Positions 34,950-43,548 of a stretch of 50,801 bases of DNA are shown here, in pieces; within the stretch, counting starts at the first letter, position 1, and each line of letters begins with the position of its first letter. Both the position numbers and the translations under genes were made by a program. Origin of the DNA: Bacteroidaceae bacterium (GTDB taxonomy: Bacteria > Bacteroidota > Bacteroidia > Bacteroidales > Bacteroidaceae); NCBI GenBank assembly GCA_024697785.1, contig JAILEU010000099.1:1-50801 (forward strand). Direction: 5' to 3'. The notes under the pieces were generated by a model. That model searched no databases, had not been told where the DNA came from, and saw only the letters and a program-made list of their open reading frames with translations.

Positions 34950-35961
34950 GGTTTTTTATGTAATGGTTGAACGTTTTTTCCTGGTCTTTCAAAAAAGCAA
35001 CCTCGATGGGCAGCACCTGCATGTCGGGCAGGGCATCCGCGAGGCGTGCGGCATCTTTCTCGGTGGTGATGAGCAGGCGGTCGGGGGCTTGGACGGCGTC
35101 CCATTCCTGCCGGATGTGCTGGAGATCGCTGGCGGTAAAGGCGTGATGGTCGGAGTAGGCGAGGGTGGTGACGTGGGAGGTGCGCCGCTGAAGCTCGTCG
35201 ACGAGGTGCGTCGGGTTGGCGATGCCGGTGACGAGTAAAACGGCGGTGTCGGGCGTGAGGGTGCTGAGCTTGCGCCCCGAGGGGCAGAGGGCGCCGTAGC
35301 GGATGGTGCTGAAGAAAAGCCGTTGCCAAGGCCGCAGGGCGAGCCGTCCCTGGATGATGCGGAAGTCGATGGGACGGATGGACGGGGGGCACTTGGTGAC
35401 GACGACGACGTCGGCACGACGCTTGCTGCTGAGGGGCTCGCGCAGCAGGCCGCAGGGCAGCAGGGCGTCGTCGTAGGGCAGGCGATGGTAGTCCATGAGC
35501 AGGATGTTGAGTCCAGGGGTGACATAGCGGTGCTGGAAGGCATCGTCGAGCAGGATGACGTCGGTGTCGGCCGTCGAGGCGTCGCCGCAAAGACGGCGAA
35601 TGCCCCGACGACGGTTGGCATCGACGGCAACGTAGATGTCAGGGTACTTCTGCCACACCTGGAAGGGCTCGTCGCCGATGTCGCGGGCGGTACTTTGGGT
35701 GTCGGCGAGGTGGTAGCCGCGTGTCCGGCGCTTATAGCCGCGGCTGAGGAACGCCACGTGGTGGTCGTCCCTAAGCAGGCGGATGAGGTGTTCGGTGAAG
35801 GGCGTCTTGCCCGTCCCGCCCACGGTGAGGTTGCCGACGGAGATGACGGGCAGCGCAAACGATTCGGACGGGAGGACACCCCAGTCGAACAGCTTGTTGC
35901 GCAGGCCGACGACACAGCCGTACAACCAACTAAGTGGAGCAAGATAACGACGAACCTTCAC
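34909..35961 (-). CDS. lpxK: Tetraacyldisaccharide 4'-kinase
   Basis: 350 residues. It phosphorylates the 4'-position of the lipid A disaccharide precursor at the inner membrane. A hydrophobic N-terminal segment (LAPLSWLYGCVVGLRN) precedes the P-loop VGNLTVGGTGKTPF. FLSRGYKRRTRGY, GDEPFQ, VAVDANRRRG and the DDAFQHR motif follow, all typical of LpxK. The C-terminus extends 41 bases into pnp. The upstream neighbour is sppA across a 254-base repeat-bearing gap, so transcription may start from the sppA promoter or a local one. Confidence 0.95.
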   Translation of the reverse strand: MKVRRYLAPLSWLYGCVVGLRNKLFDWGVLPSESFALPVISVGNLTVGGTGKTPFTEHLIRLLRDDHHVAFLSRGYKRRTRGYHLADTQSTARDIGDEPFQVWQKYPDIYVAVDANRRRGIRRLCGDASTADTDVILLDDAFQHRYVTPGLNILLMDYHRLPYDDALLPCGLLREPLSSKRRADVVVVTKCPPSIRPIDFRIIQGRLALRPWQRLFFSTIRYGALCPSGRKLSTLTPDTAVLLVTGIANPTHLVDELQRRTSHVTTLAYSDHHAFTASDLQHIRQEWDAVQAPDRLLITTEKDAARLADALPDMQVLPIEVAFLKDQEKTFNHYIKNHVRKNPSHRNVHP

Positions 35962-36001
35962 GGGACTACTACTCTTTTCTACTACAATAATGTCTTTTTG
36001 G

Positions 36002-36187
36002 GCTACGAATTACACGAATTGTATGAATTGTTTCCATTGTACTAATTTTTAGAAACTTAACTTTCGAATACGGATGTATTGTTTCTCTGGGTATGTTTTT
36101 TTTTCTTTATGTTAGTAGTGAGGTGTGATTCGGCGTGCGAAACTACGCCGCAACGATAATTCGTATAATTCGTGTAATTCGTAGTTT
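36002..36187. repeat. ACGAATTA-type inverted repeats
   Basis: TACGAATTACACGAATTG near 36003 and its near complement TAATTCGTGTAATTCGTA near 36170 form about 26-base arms around 125 bases of AT-rich DNA. The same heptamer family recurs at 48090-48124. No gene lies in this gap. Confidence 0.75.
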
Positions 36188-36215
36188 CAGAAACCTTTAT
36201 CTCTTAACTATATTG

Positions 36216-37997
36216 TTACATTTCCACGCGGAAGAAGAAGGGCATGCGGGCCTGGATGCGGTCCATGGTGCTGAGGTTCTCGAAGTAGTGGAGCGGTTCG
36301 GCGAAGTCGCCCAGCGCCTTGTCGAAGCGGGTGCTGAAGTAGCTCTCCTTGGTCTTGTTGAGAAGCGACTTGAAGGGCGGTTCCATCTCGGGATAGGCAA
36401 CGAGGCTGTAGCTGCTGATGCCGGCGCGCTCGGCTGCAATCTTCTCGGCGTCCTTAAGACCTCCGAGGACATCGACGAGGCCAAGGCCGAGGGCGGCTTC
36501 ACCCGTCCAGACGCGGCCCTGCCCGATGGCGTCGATTTGTGCCGTAGTCTTGCCGCGCCCGTCGGCACAGCGGGTGATGAAGGTCTGGTAGCCCTGCTCA
36601 ATCATCTTCTGCATCTTGGCCGACTCGGCGGCGTTCATGGCGCGGAAGGGGCTGCCCATGTCGCTGAGGGCGTTGGTCTTGACACCGTCGAAGTGGAGCT
36701 TCACCTTCTTCTGCACCAGCTCCTCGGCGCAGGGGAACATGCCGAAGATGCCGATGGAGCCCGTGAGGGTGGTGGGCTCGGCAACGATGGCATCGGCGGC
36801 ACACGAGATGTAGTAGCCGCCCGAGGCTGCCATGTCGCCCATGCTGACGATAACGGGTTTCTTCTCCTTGAGACGTACGACCTCGTTCCAGATCTGCTCG
36901 CTGGCGTAGGCGCTGCCGCCGCCCGAGTTCACGCGCAGGACGACGGCCTTGACGCTCTCGTCGTCGCGCAGCTTGCGCAGGTCGATGATCACCTTGTTGC
37001 TGGCAATCTCAGGCTCGCCCGTGAAGTTGGTGGGCGAGGGCTGCTGCACGATGCTGCCCTCGGCGTAATAGACGGCGATGACGTTGCCACTCTTGTCGAG
37101 AGGCTGCTTGCGACGGATGTTCTTTACTTCGTCAAGGGTGACGAGGGGTACGGAGGCTTTCTCGCCCAGGCCCAGCGCCTGCTGGAGCAGCGCCTTCGTG
37201 CCGTCCATATATAATAAGGTATCAGCCATACCCTTTGCCACAACCTCTTCGGCGGTGCTGAGCGCGAGGTATTCGTCGGCATAGGCGTTGAGATTCTGGG
37301 CATCGATGTGGCGCGAAGCCGAGACGGCCGTCACCATGTTGTTCCAGATGGAGGTGAGGAAGGCGGTGACCTGCTCGCGATTGGCGTCGCTCATCTTCGT
37401 CTCAATGAAGGGCTCAACGGCGCTCTTGTACGTGCCGACCTTGAAGATCTGCATCTTCACGCCCAGCTGCTCCATGGCGTCTTTGTAGAACATGGTCTCC
37501 GAGGTCAGTCCGTGCCAGTCCAGCGAGCCCTGCGGGTTGAGAATGACCTTGTCGGCCACGCTACTGATGAGGTAGTCGCCCTGGGTGTATATGTCGCCGT
37601 AGGCATAGACGAACTTACCGCTCTCTTTGAACTTGGCCACGGCTTCGCGGATGGCGAGGACGGTGGCGGGACTGGCACTCAGCCCCTTGGCCTCGAGGAA
37701 AAGTCCCTTGATTTTGTCGTTCTCGGCAGCCTTCTCAAGCGACGTAACCACGTCGTCAAGCCCCAGCTCGGCCTGCTCGTCGGGCGAAAGGACGCTCAGG
37801 ATAGGGTTGTCGGTGCTGCGCTCGTGGACAACACCCTGCAGCTTCAAATGGAAGACGGAGTTCTCGTAGAGACGCGTCTCCTTTTCGCTTGATGCAACGA
37901 CGCCAGCCAGCGAGCCGATGCCGATGACTGTGATGACAACACTCAACACCAGAATGCCAACAATGGTGGCAAGGGTGTACTTCAGGAAATCTTTCAT
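36216..37997 (-). CDS. sppA: Signal peptide peptidase SppA, 67K type
   Basis: 593 residues. It is an inner-membrane serine/lysine protease that clears cleaved signal peptides. A single N-terminal transmembrane helix (FLKYTLATIVGILVLSVVIT) is followed by two S49 domains. FKVGTYKSAVEPF holds the Lys and SMGDMAASGGYYIS the Ser of the catalytic dyad; LRVNSGGGSAYASE is the S49 strand. I chose MKDFLKYT at 37997 because upstream codons are atypical and precede the membrane anchor by an unlikely basic extension. The promoter TACCTTTG lies 76 bases upstream. Confidence 0.95.
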   Translation of the reverse strand: MKDFLKYTLATIVGILVLSVVITVIGIGSLAGVVASSEKETRLYENSVFHLKLQGVVHERSTDNPILSVLSPDEQAELGLDDVVTSLEKAAENDKIKGLFLEAKGLSASPATVLAIREAVAKFKESGKFVYAYGDIYTQGDYLISSVADKVILNPQGSLDWHGLTSETMFYKDAMEQLGVKMQIFKVGTYKSAVEPFIETKMSDANREQVTAFLTSIWNNMVTAVSASRHIDAQNLNAYADEYLALSTAEEVVAKGMADTLLYMDGTKALLQQALGLGEKASVPLVTLDEVKNIRRKQPLDKSGNVIAVYYAEGSIVQQPSPTNFTGEPEIASNKVIIDLRKLRDDESVKAVVLRVNSGGGSAYASEQIWNEVVRLKEKKPVIVSMGDMAASGGYYISCAADAIVAEPTTLTGSIGIFGMFPCAEELVQKKVKLHFDGVKTNALSDMGSPFRAMNAAESAKMQKMIEQGYQTFITRCADGRGKTTAQIDAIGQGRVWTGEAALGLGLVDVLGGLKDAEKIAAERAGISSYSLVAYPEMEPPFKSLLNKTKESYFSTRFDKALGDFAEPLHYFENLSTMDRIQARMPFFFRVEM

Positions 37998-38072
37998 TTT
38001 TCTATACCTTTTTAAATATATATTTCTTTTGTTCCGAAGGGATGAAGCATCGCCGTTTCCGGAATGCGGAAA

Positions 38073-38104
38073 CAAAGGTAGTCACAAATTCGGGATGTGA
38101 GCAA
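38073..38104 (-). promoter_or_regulatory. sppA promoter
   Basis: On the minus strand TTG (38104-38102) and TACCTTTG (38080-38073) are separated by 21 bases, a close match to the Bacteroidetes consensus. Confidence 0.8.
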
Positions 38105-38207
38105 TCTAATTCACTTTTTTAAATGAAAACACCCCGAAAAAAGCCATTTCTACCATAAAAATAGAAAAAAATGGTCTTTTTTTATAGATTATTTTCAAAA
38201 AATATGG

Positions 38208-38234
38208 TTGCAAAGAAAAAAATGAATACATTTG
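38208..38234 (+). promoter_or_regulatory. Candidate promoter for tRNA-Ser/exbB region
   Basis: TTG (38208-38210) and TACATTTG (38227-38234) lie 16 bases apart, shorter than ideal. A second candidate, AACTTTG near 38270, is closer to the tRNA. Either could serve. Confidence 0.45.
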
Positions 38235-38327
38235 TGGCTGAAAAATTCGGAGCTTCCAAAAAAAAGTGCGAACTTTGCTCCCGATTTAGTGGAAATGACC
38301 TCTGTGAAGCGGCGTTTCCGACGACTT

Positions 38328-38415
38328 GGAAAGATGCTCGAGTGGCTGAAGAGGCACGCCTGGAAAGCGTGTAAACTCCTAAAGGGTTTCCGGGGTTCGA
38401 ATCCCCGTCTTTCCG
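38328..38415 (+). tRNA. tRNA-Ser (anticodon GGA)
   Basis: The acceptor stem GGAAAGA / TCTTTCC, a D-arm with GAGTGGCTGAAGAGG, the anticodon stem CACGC / GCGTG around CTGGAAA (anticodon GGA), a long class II variable arm (ACTCCTAAAGGGTTT) and the T-arm CGGGGTTCGAATCCCCG are all present. The discriminator base is G, as in serine tRNAs; CCA is not encoded. The long variable arm confirms serine. Confidence 0.97.
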
Positions 38416-38462
38416 CAAGAAATTTAGATAATTATAAAAGTATTAATTAAAACGTAACACAC

Positions 38463-39293
38463 ATGAAAAAGATTTTTGCAGTTATTGCAATGTTCGGACT
38501 CCTTTCGTTAGGAATGACTCAGACAGTGAAAGCCCAGGATGCTGCTTCCGCTGATCAGGCAAACGTTGAGGCTGTAGCCAGCGAACCCGCTGTTGACGCT
38601 GCTCCGGCCCCGGCTGTTAGTGAACCCGCAGCTCCCGTCGAGGAGGAAACCCAGAGCTTCCACAAGGCTCTTAAAGTTAAGTTCATCGAAGGTAACGCCG
38701 GCTTCATGTCACTCGTTGCCATCGCTCTCATCATTGGTCTTGCATTCTGCATCGAGCGCATCATCTACCTCAGCCTTGCAGAGGTTAACACCAACAAGAT
38801 GCTCAAGAAGGTCGAAGAAGCTCTCGAGAGAGGCGACCTCGAAGGCGCCAAGGACGTCTGCCGCAACACTCGCGGACCCGTCGCATCCATCTGCTATCAG
38901 GGCCTCCTCCGCGTCAACGAAGGTCTCGACGTCGTCGAGCGTTCCGTCGTCAGCTACGGTGGCGTTCAGGCTGCTGCTCTTGAGAAAAACTGCTCATGGG
39001 TCACCCTCTTCATCGCTATGGCTCCGTCACTCGGATTCTTGGGCACCGTCATCGGTATGGTCCAGGCATTCGATAATATCCAGAAAGCCGGCGACATCAG
39101 CCCCACCATCGTTGCTGCTGGTATGAAGGTCGCCCTTATCACCACCATCTTTGGTATTATCGTTGCTCTCGTGCTGCAGGTGTTCTACAACTTCATCCTC
39201 ACCAAGATCGAGGCTATCAACAGCGACATGGAGGACAGCTCCATCACCCTGCTTGACTTGATCATGAAGTACAACCTGAAGTACGGAAAATAA
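38463..39293 (+). CDS. exbB: ExbB/TolQ-family proton channel protein
   Basis: 276 residues; inner-membrane pentameric channel that harvests proton motive force for TonB-dependent transport. The N-terminus has a signal-like helix (FAVIAMFGLLSLGM) followed by an Ala/Pro/Glu-rich periplasmic segment, an extension seen in Bacteroidetes ExbB. Then come three core helices: FMSLVAIALIIGLAFCIERI, LGFLGTVIGMVQAF (the conserved family motif) and ALITTIFGIIVALVLQVFYN. It starts an operon with a small membrane protein and two ExbD proteins, so it probably powers the SusC-type transporters. Confidence 0.94.
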   Translation: MKKIFAVIAMFGLLSLGMTQTVKAQDAASADQANVEAVASEPAVDAAPAPAVSEPAAPVEEETQSFHKALKVKFIEGNAGFMSLVAIALIIGLAFCIERIIYLSLAEVNTNKMLKKVEEALERGDLEGAKDVCRNTRGPVASICYQGLLRVNEGLDVVERSVVSYGGVQAAALEKNCSWVTLFIAMAPSLGFLGTVIGMVQAFDNIQKAGDISPTIVAAGMKVALITTIFGIIVALVLQVFYNFILTKIEAINSDMEDSSITLLDLIMKYNLKYGK

Positions 39294-39368
39294 TCTGTCC
39301 ACACACACTCTCTCAGAACGTTCTGTTGAACAGATTCGGGTAAACGTTAATACTTAAAGAAAAAAGAA

Positions 39369-39845
39369 ATGAAAGACAAGTGTTCAAAAATAGCTTCCAT
39401 CGTGCTGGCTGCGCTCTTCGTCCTTTCGGCCGCAGTGCTCGTGGTGTTCTTCACGGTGGGATTCAATGAGACGGGCTCGGTAGCCAGCGGCATCGTCCAG
39501 TGGCCTAAGTTCACCGACCTGCTCATGTACTGGATGTATTTCCTCGTAGCCCTCTGCCTCATCTGCACCATCGTTGGCGCGTTCATCGCCAAGGGAGCCA
39601 AGATTGATTCGCAGATGCCCAAGGCCGCCGGCGTCCTCCGCGGCATCGGCAGCCTGCTCTTCGTGCCCCTGCTCATCGCTGGTTACTTCCTCGGCAGCAG
39701 CGCTCCCGTACGTACAGGTCAGGGCATCTACGACAACGCCTTCGGCTGCGTCGCCACCGATGCGCTGCTCTATACCATCTATGCCCTCGTTGTTGTTACC
39801 CTTCTTGGTCTTATCCTCAATCTGACGGGCATCTTCAAGAAGTAA
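39369..39845 (+). CDS. Four-helix membrane protein of the exb operon
   Basis: 158 residues with four hydrophobic segments (about 8-32, 52-75, 96-118, 135-155) and little else. The short loops and the position between exbB and exbD suggest a companion of the ExbB/ExbD energy complex. I do not recognise a named domain. The first gap residue runs (FVLSAAVLVVFFTVG and LLFVPLLIAGYFLG) are clear membrane helices. A role beyond membrane location is not deducible. Confidence 0.75.
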   Translation: MKDKCSKIASIVLAALFVLSAAVLVVFFTVGFNETGSVASGIVQWPKFTDLLMYWMYFLVALCLICTIVGAFIAKGAKIDSQMPKAAGVLRGIGSLLFVPLLIAGYFLGSSAPVRTGQGIYDNAFGCVATDALLYTIYALVVVTLLGLILNLTGIFKK

Positions 39846-39879
39846 GTCATAATTAAAAAAGGTATAAGGAGATTTAATT

Positions 39880-40506
39880 ATGGCAAGATCAAAAAGAAAA
39901 GTTCCCGGACTGAACGCCAGCTCAACGGCTGACATCTCGTTCATCCTGCTGATCTTCTTCCTTGTCGTCACCTCCATGGACACGGATACCGGCTTGGCGC
40001 GTCGTCTGCCCAACCCGCCCGATCCCAACCAGGAGGAAGAGGACGTCAAGGTGAAAGGTAGGAACGTGCTCGTCGTCCAGGTGAACATGAACAACGAAAT
40101 CAGCTACTACTACGGTGACCAGGCATCGCGCGTAGCCCAGTACAACGTGCAGCCTTCGGATCTCTACGTCATTGCGAAGGAGTTCATCGCCAACCCCTCC
40201 AACAAGGCCAACATGCCTGAGTTCCACCCTGCCGATCCGCCCCTGCCCCTGCTGGGAGCCTACCCTGTGACTAAAAACCACATCATCTCGATTCAGACCG
40301 ACCGTACCACCAAGTACGACGTCTACTTCCAGATCCAGAACGAGCTGGTGCGCGCCTACAACGACATCCGCGACGAGTTCGCCCTCTCGAAGTTCGGCAA
40401 GCACTTTGCTGACATCGTCCCTGAAAGCGACGAGGATCTGGCCGTGCGTGGCGTCTATCCGATGAAGATATCCGAGGCTGAACCTAAACAATATGGAGGA
40501 AACTGA
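39880..40506 (+). CDS. exbD: ExbD/TolR-family biopolymer transport protein (1)
   Basis: 208 residues. A short cytoplasmic basic start (ARSKRKVPGLNASSTADI) leads to a single membrane helix with the conserved Asp near its beginning (ADISFILLIFFLVVTSMDTD). A periplasmic domain follows, longer than in enterobacterial ExbD (about 140 residues). ExbD works inside the ExbB ring to couple proton flow to TonB. The next gene, also exbD-like, begins two bases after this stop, so the two are co-translated. Confidence 0.92.
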   Translation: MARSKRKVPGLNASSTADISFILLIFFLVVTSMDTDTGLARRLPNPPDPNQEEEDVKVKGRNVLVVQVNMNNEISYYYGDQASRVAQYNVQPSDLYVIAKEFIANPSNKANMPEFHPADPPLPLLGAYPVTKNHIISIQTDRTTKYDVYFQIQNELVRAYNDIRDEFALSKFGKHFADIVPESDEDLAVRGVYPMKISEAEPKQYGGN

Positions 40507-40508
40507 TT

Positions 40509-40973
40509 ATGGGAAAATTTAATAAGAACGGAAAACGTGAAATGCCGGAGCTGAATACCTCTTCACTCCCCGACCTGATTTTCTCCATCCTCTTCTTCTT
40601 CATGATTGTTACCTCCATGCGTGAGGTCACGCTGAAGGTCGAGTTTGAGGTCCCGCAGGGAACAGAGCTCCAGAAGCTGGAGAAGAAATCGCTGGTGTCT
40701 TACATCTACATTGGCCCCCCCACACGCGAATATCGCGCCAAGCTCGGTACGGAAAGCCGCATCCAGCTTAACGAGGATTTCGCTGAGGTCGCTGCCATCC
40801 ACGAGTATGTCCTTCAGGAACGTGAGAGCATGCAGGAGCGTGACAAACCATTCATGAAGATTAGTCTGAAGATGGACAAGAACACGCAAATGGGTATCGT
40901 CACCGACGTGAAGATGGCTTTGCGTGAGGCTTGGGCCTTGAACATCAGTTACTCGGCAACGAAACGTCAGTAA
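40509..40973 (+). CDS. exbD: ExbD/TolR-family biopolymer transport protein (2)
   Basis: 154 residues. The layout is the same as its neighbour: a basic start (KFNKNGKREMPELNTSSLPDL), one helix with the key Asp (DLIFSILFFFMIVTSMRE), then a periplasmic domain containing KISLKMDKNTQMGIV. Two different ExbD subunits in one operon are common in Bacteroidetes and may make a heterodimer in the ExbB channel; that last point is inferred. Confidence 0.92.
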   Translation: MGKFNKNGKREMPELNTSSLPDLIFSILFFFMIVTSMREVTLKVEFEVPQGTELQKLEKKSLVSYIYIGPPTREYRAKLGTESRIQLNEDFAEVAAIHEYVLQERESMQERDKPFMKISLKMDKNTQMGIVTDVKMALREAWALNISYSATKRQ

Positions 40974-41009
40974 TCCTTCTCTTACAACGTATCAAACACA
41001 CACACCACT

Positions 41010-41483
41010 ATGGGACATCATCAGTTGGACGCTTTGGATTATAAAATCCTGTCAATGATTGCCGCTAACGCCCGCACACCCTTTCTGGAGGTTGCCCGTG
41101 CCTGCGACGTGTCAGGAGCTGCCATCCATCAGCGCATTCAGAAACTCTCCAGCCTGGGCGTGCTGAAAGGCTCAGAGTTCATCCTCGACCCGCAGAAGGT
41201 CGGATGGGAGACCTGTGCCTACGTTGGCCTTTTCCTCAAAGGCCCTTCGTCTGAAGCCGAGGCCGTCGTGGAGGGACTGAAGAAAATTCCCGAAGTTGTG
41301 GAGTGCCACTATACGACTGGAGAGTATGATATGTTCATCAAAATGTATGCCAAGAACAACCTTGCCCTGAGCCGCATTATTCAGGAAAAGATTCATCCCC
41401 TTGGTGTGCGGACGACGTCCATCATCTCTTACGAGGAGGTATTCCATCGCCAGATTCCCATTCCGGAGTCGGACGAAGACTGA
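41010..41483 (+). CDS. Lrp/AsnC-family transcriptional regulator
   Basis: 157 residues. The N-terminal helix-turn-helix (LDALDYKILSMIAANARTPF, then CDVSGAAIHQRIQKL) and the C-terminal RAM/ligand-binding domain (EVVECHYTTGEYDMFIKM) define the family. Such proteins bind amino acids and control amino-acid or stress genes. It lies 36 bases after exbD and may be transcribed with it. A terminator follows. The target and effector are unknown. Confidence 0.92.
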   Translation: MGHHQLDALDYKILSMIAANARTPFLEVARACDVSGAAIHQRIQKLSSLGVLKGSEFILDPQKVGWETCAYVGLFLKGPSSEAEAVVEGLKKIPEVVECHYTTGEYDMFIKMYAKNNLALSRIIQEKIHPLGVRTTSIISYEEVFHRQIPIPESDED

Positions 41484-41511
41484 TGCCATTCGTTTGGCGA
41501 AGCATGATAAG

Positions 41512-41548
41512 AAGGGCGCAACCCAGCTGGGTAGCGCCCTTCACTTTT
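41512..41548 (+). terminator. Terminator after lrp
   Basis: AAGGGCGC / GCGCCCTT with an inner palindrome ACCCAGCTGGGT makes a long hairpin, followed by a short T-rich stretch (CACTTTTC). The T run is weak. Confidence 0.75.
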
Positions 41549-41559
41549 CCCGGATTTCT

Positions 41560-41591
41560 TTTGCATCCTTGCCTGATTTAATGTACTTTTG
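41560..41591 (+). promoter_or_regulatory. Promoter of the GH130 gene
   Basis: TTTG (41560-41563) and TACTTTTG (41584-41591) with a 20-base spacer; ATG follows at 41617. A good Bacteroidetes consensus. Confidence 0.8.
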
Positions 41592-41616
41592 TGGCATAAT
41601 TATTAAGCTTATACCG

Positions 41617-42732
41617 ATGAAACGTGCATGTTCTTTCTTTGTGCTGGCTCTTACAGCTGTCATCATGCAGGCTCAGCCGCTGGCAGGCAAGGAGTATAAA
41701 TGGGCCTGGACGGGCTGGAACCGTCCCGCAGACGTCAATCCTGTCATCGCTCCCTTGGCCGAGTCCGAGTTCTGGTGCCCCATGCAGAGCAAGTCGATGA
41801 AATGGGAGGAGAGCGACACGTTCAATCCCGCAGCAACCGTCATCAACGGCAAGGTCGTCGTGCTCTATCGGGCAGAGGACAATTCTGCCACAGGCATCGG
41901 CACCCGCACGTCGCGTATCGGCTACGCCTCGAGCGACGACGGCCTTCATTTCGTGCGCCATGGCGCCCCCGTGCTCTTTCCCGATGCCTCCGACGCCCAG
42001 GCTGAACACGAGTGTCCCGGAGGTTGCGAGGATCCACGCGTCTGCATGACCGAAGACGGCCTCTACGTGATGATGTACACCCAGTGGAATCGCAAGCTGG
42101 CGCGGCTCGGTGTCGCTACGTCGCGCGACTTGGTGACGTGGACGAAGCACGGCTCGCCCTTCTCCGAAGCATACGGCGGCAAGTTCGTCAACCTCTTTTC
42201 CAAGTCGGCAAGCATCGTCACCACGATGAAGCACGGACGGCAGGTAGCGGCTAAAATCAAAGGACGTTATTGGATGTACTGGGGCGAACAGTTCGTCAAT
42301 GTCGCTACCAGTGAGGATCTCATTCATTGGACGCCCATGGTGGATGCCAAGGGCGACTTGCTGAAGGTCATCGAGCCGCGCGACGGCTATTTCGACAGCA
42401 GCCTTACCGAGTGCGGCCCACCCGCCATCGTCACCAAGGACGGCATCCTGCTTATGTACAACGGCAAGAACCGTGCCGACAATCGGGGCGACAAGCGCTA
42501 TACGCCCAACTCCTATTGCGCCGGGCAGGTGCTCTTCTCCAAGAAAGACCCCACGAAGGTGCTTGGCCGTCTGGACGTCCCCTTCTTCATTCCCGAAGCC
42601 GACTTCGAAAAGAGCGGACAGTACCCCGCCGGCACCGTCTTCATCGAAGGCCTCGTCCCCCACGACGGCAAATGGTTCCTCTACTACGGCTGCGCCGACT
42701 CCCGCGTCAGCGTCGCCGTGTACGAACCTTGA
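41617..42732 (+). CDS. GH130 exported beta-mannosidase-type enzyme
   Basis: 371 residues. An upstream frame is open, but MKRACSFFVLALTAVIMQAQ at 41617 is a clean signal peptide placed just after a promoter. The five-bladed propeller carries family GH130 marks: TFNPAATVINGKVVVLYRAED, CEDPRV, LTECGPPAIV, IEGLVPHDGKWFLYYGCADS. GH130 contains cytoplasmic mannosyl-phosphorylases and exported beta-1,2-mannosidases; the signal peptide favours the hydrolase type, probably periplasmic. It stands alone, convergent with the broken folA copy. The exact linkage is not deducible from sequence. Confidence 0.88.
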   Translation: MKRACSFFVLALTAVIMQAQPLAGKEYKWAWTGWNRPADVNPVIAPLAESEFWCPMQSKSMKWEESDTFNPAATVINGKVVVLYRAEDNSATGIGTRTSRIGYASSDDGLHFVRHGAPVLFPDASDAQAEHECPGGCEDPRVCMTEDGLYVMMYTQWNRKLARLGVATSRDLVTWTKHGSPFSEAYGGKFVNLFSKSASIVTTMKHGRQVAAKIKGRYWMYWGEQFVNVATSEDLIHWTPMVDAKGDLLKVIEPRDGYFDSSLTECGPPAIVTKDGILLMYNGKNRADNRGDKRYTPNSYCAGQVLFSKKDPTKVLGRLDVPFFIPEADFEKSGQYPAGTVFIEGLVPHDGKWFLYYGCADSRVSVAVYEP

Positions 42733-42782
42733 AGCTAATTTTTAGGCAACTTTGGCACCAAAATCGTAGGAGTAAAAATGAG

Positions 42783-42842
42783 TTTCAAGCGCTTGAAACT
42801 TACAATCCAAGCGCTTGAAACTGCAAATCCAAGCGCTTGGAA
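42783..42842. repeat. Tandem palindrome array (CAAGCGCTTG type)
   Basis: Three copies of CAAGCGCTTG in tandem, spaced about 22-23 bp (TTTCAAGCGCTTGAAACT, TCCAAGCGCTTGAAACT, TCCAAGCGCTTGGAAT). It lies between the convergent GH130 and folA-like genes and could act as a structured 3' end. Confidence 0.85.
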
Positions 42843-42855
42843 TCTACACGAATTC

Positions 42856-43362
42856 TTAGAACCGTGGAAGAGTGCGGCGGAGGTAGTCGATGAAGGTGTA
42901 GGGGTGGGCGTGGCGCTCGTCTGCGGGGTGGTGCTCGCAGAAGATGGGTTGTCAGTCGCGGCTGTCGGTGAGGGGAAAGAAGGTGTCGGCGTCGAGGGGG
43001 GTGTCGTCGATGAGGGTGATGTAGAGCTTCTGCGCCAGGGGGAGAGCCTGACGGTAGAGGCTGGCGCCGCCGATGACGAAGACTTCATCCTCTTCCGTTT
43101 CACAGGCGGCGAGGGCGGCGGCGAGGGTGGGGAAGACTTCGGCGCCGGGGAGACGGAGGGTGGCGTCGTGGCTCAGGACTAGGTTGCGGCGGTTGGGGAG
43201 GGCTCCGTTAGGGAAGGACTCAAAGGTCTTGCGCCCCATGATGATGGTATGGCCCGTAGTGAGCGCCTTGAAGCGCTTCAAATCATTCGGCAGGTGGTAG
43301 AGCAGCTGCCCTGCCCGCCCGATGGCGTTGTTCTGAGCTATGGCAACAATGATGGAAAGCAT
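42856..43362 (-). pseudogene. folA: folA duplicate with nonsense codon
   Basis: A second dihydrofolate reductase gene, nearly identical to 45820-46314. In the intact gene the codon after DSRD is TGG (Trp); here it is TGA at 42954-42952. The frame would otherwise continue for 31 codons (QPIFCEHHPADERHAHPYTF...) to TAA at 42856-42858. The truncated product loses its last beta strands and is probably inactive. The true start is MLSIIVAIAQNNAIG at 43362; the apparent 17-residue upstream extension is an out-of-frame reading of a thyA remnant. Confidence 0.85.
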
Positions 43363-43363
43363 A

Positions 43364-43420
43364 TTAGACAGAAACTTTGGCGGGGATATGTGGCCAGGGG
43401 TCGTAGCTTTCAAGCTGAAA
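43364..43420 (-). pseudogene. thyA: 3' remnant of thyA
   Basis: In the frame ending with TAA at 43364-43366 the codons read [18 protein letters not shown], matching the last 18 residues of the intact thymidylate synthase ([16 protein letters not shown]). Homology fades beyond 43420. It shows that a thyA-folA junction was duplicated here, with only one base between thyA stop and folA start. Confidence 0.85.
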
Positions 43421-43548
43421 ACGTCTTCGCCTCCATCTTTCTTTTTTGGCTATAGACTTACGAATATTTCACCAAGCAGCATAGTTTTCTTGCGACGTTT
43501 ATTTAGTTACTCAGATGCCGCTAGGCAATAATATGTGTATTTTTTAAG

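Noticed and set aside
37998-38075. 26-residue N-terminal extension of SppA.
   Set aside because: It precedes the membrane anchor with atypical sequence and overlaps the promoter element at 38073-38080.
43363-43413. A longer start for the second folA (17 extra residues).
   Set aside because: The extension is the out-of-frame reading of a thyA 3' remnant; the paralogue shows MLSxIVAIAQNNAIG as the true start.
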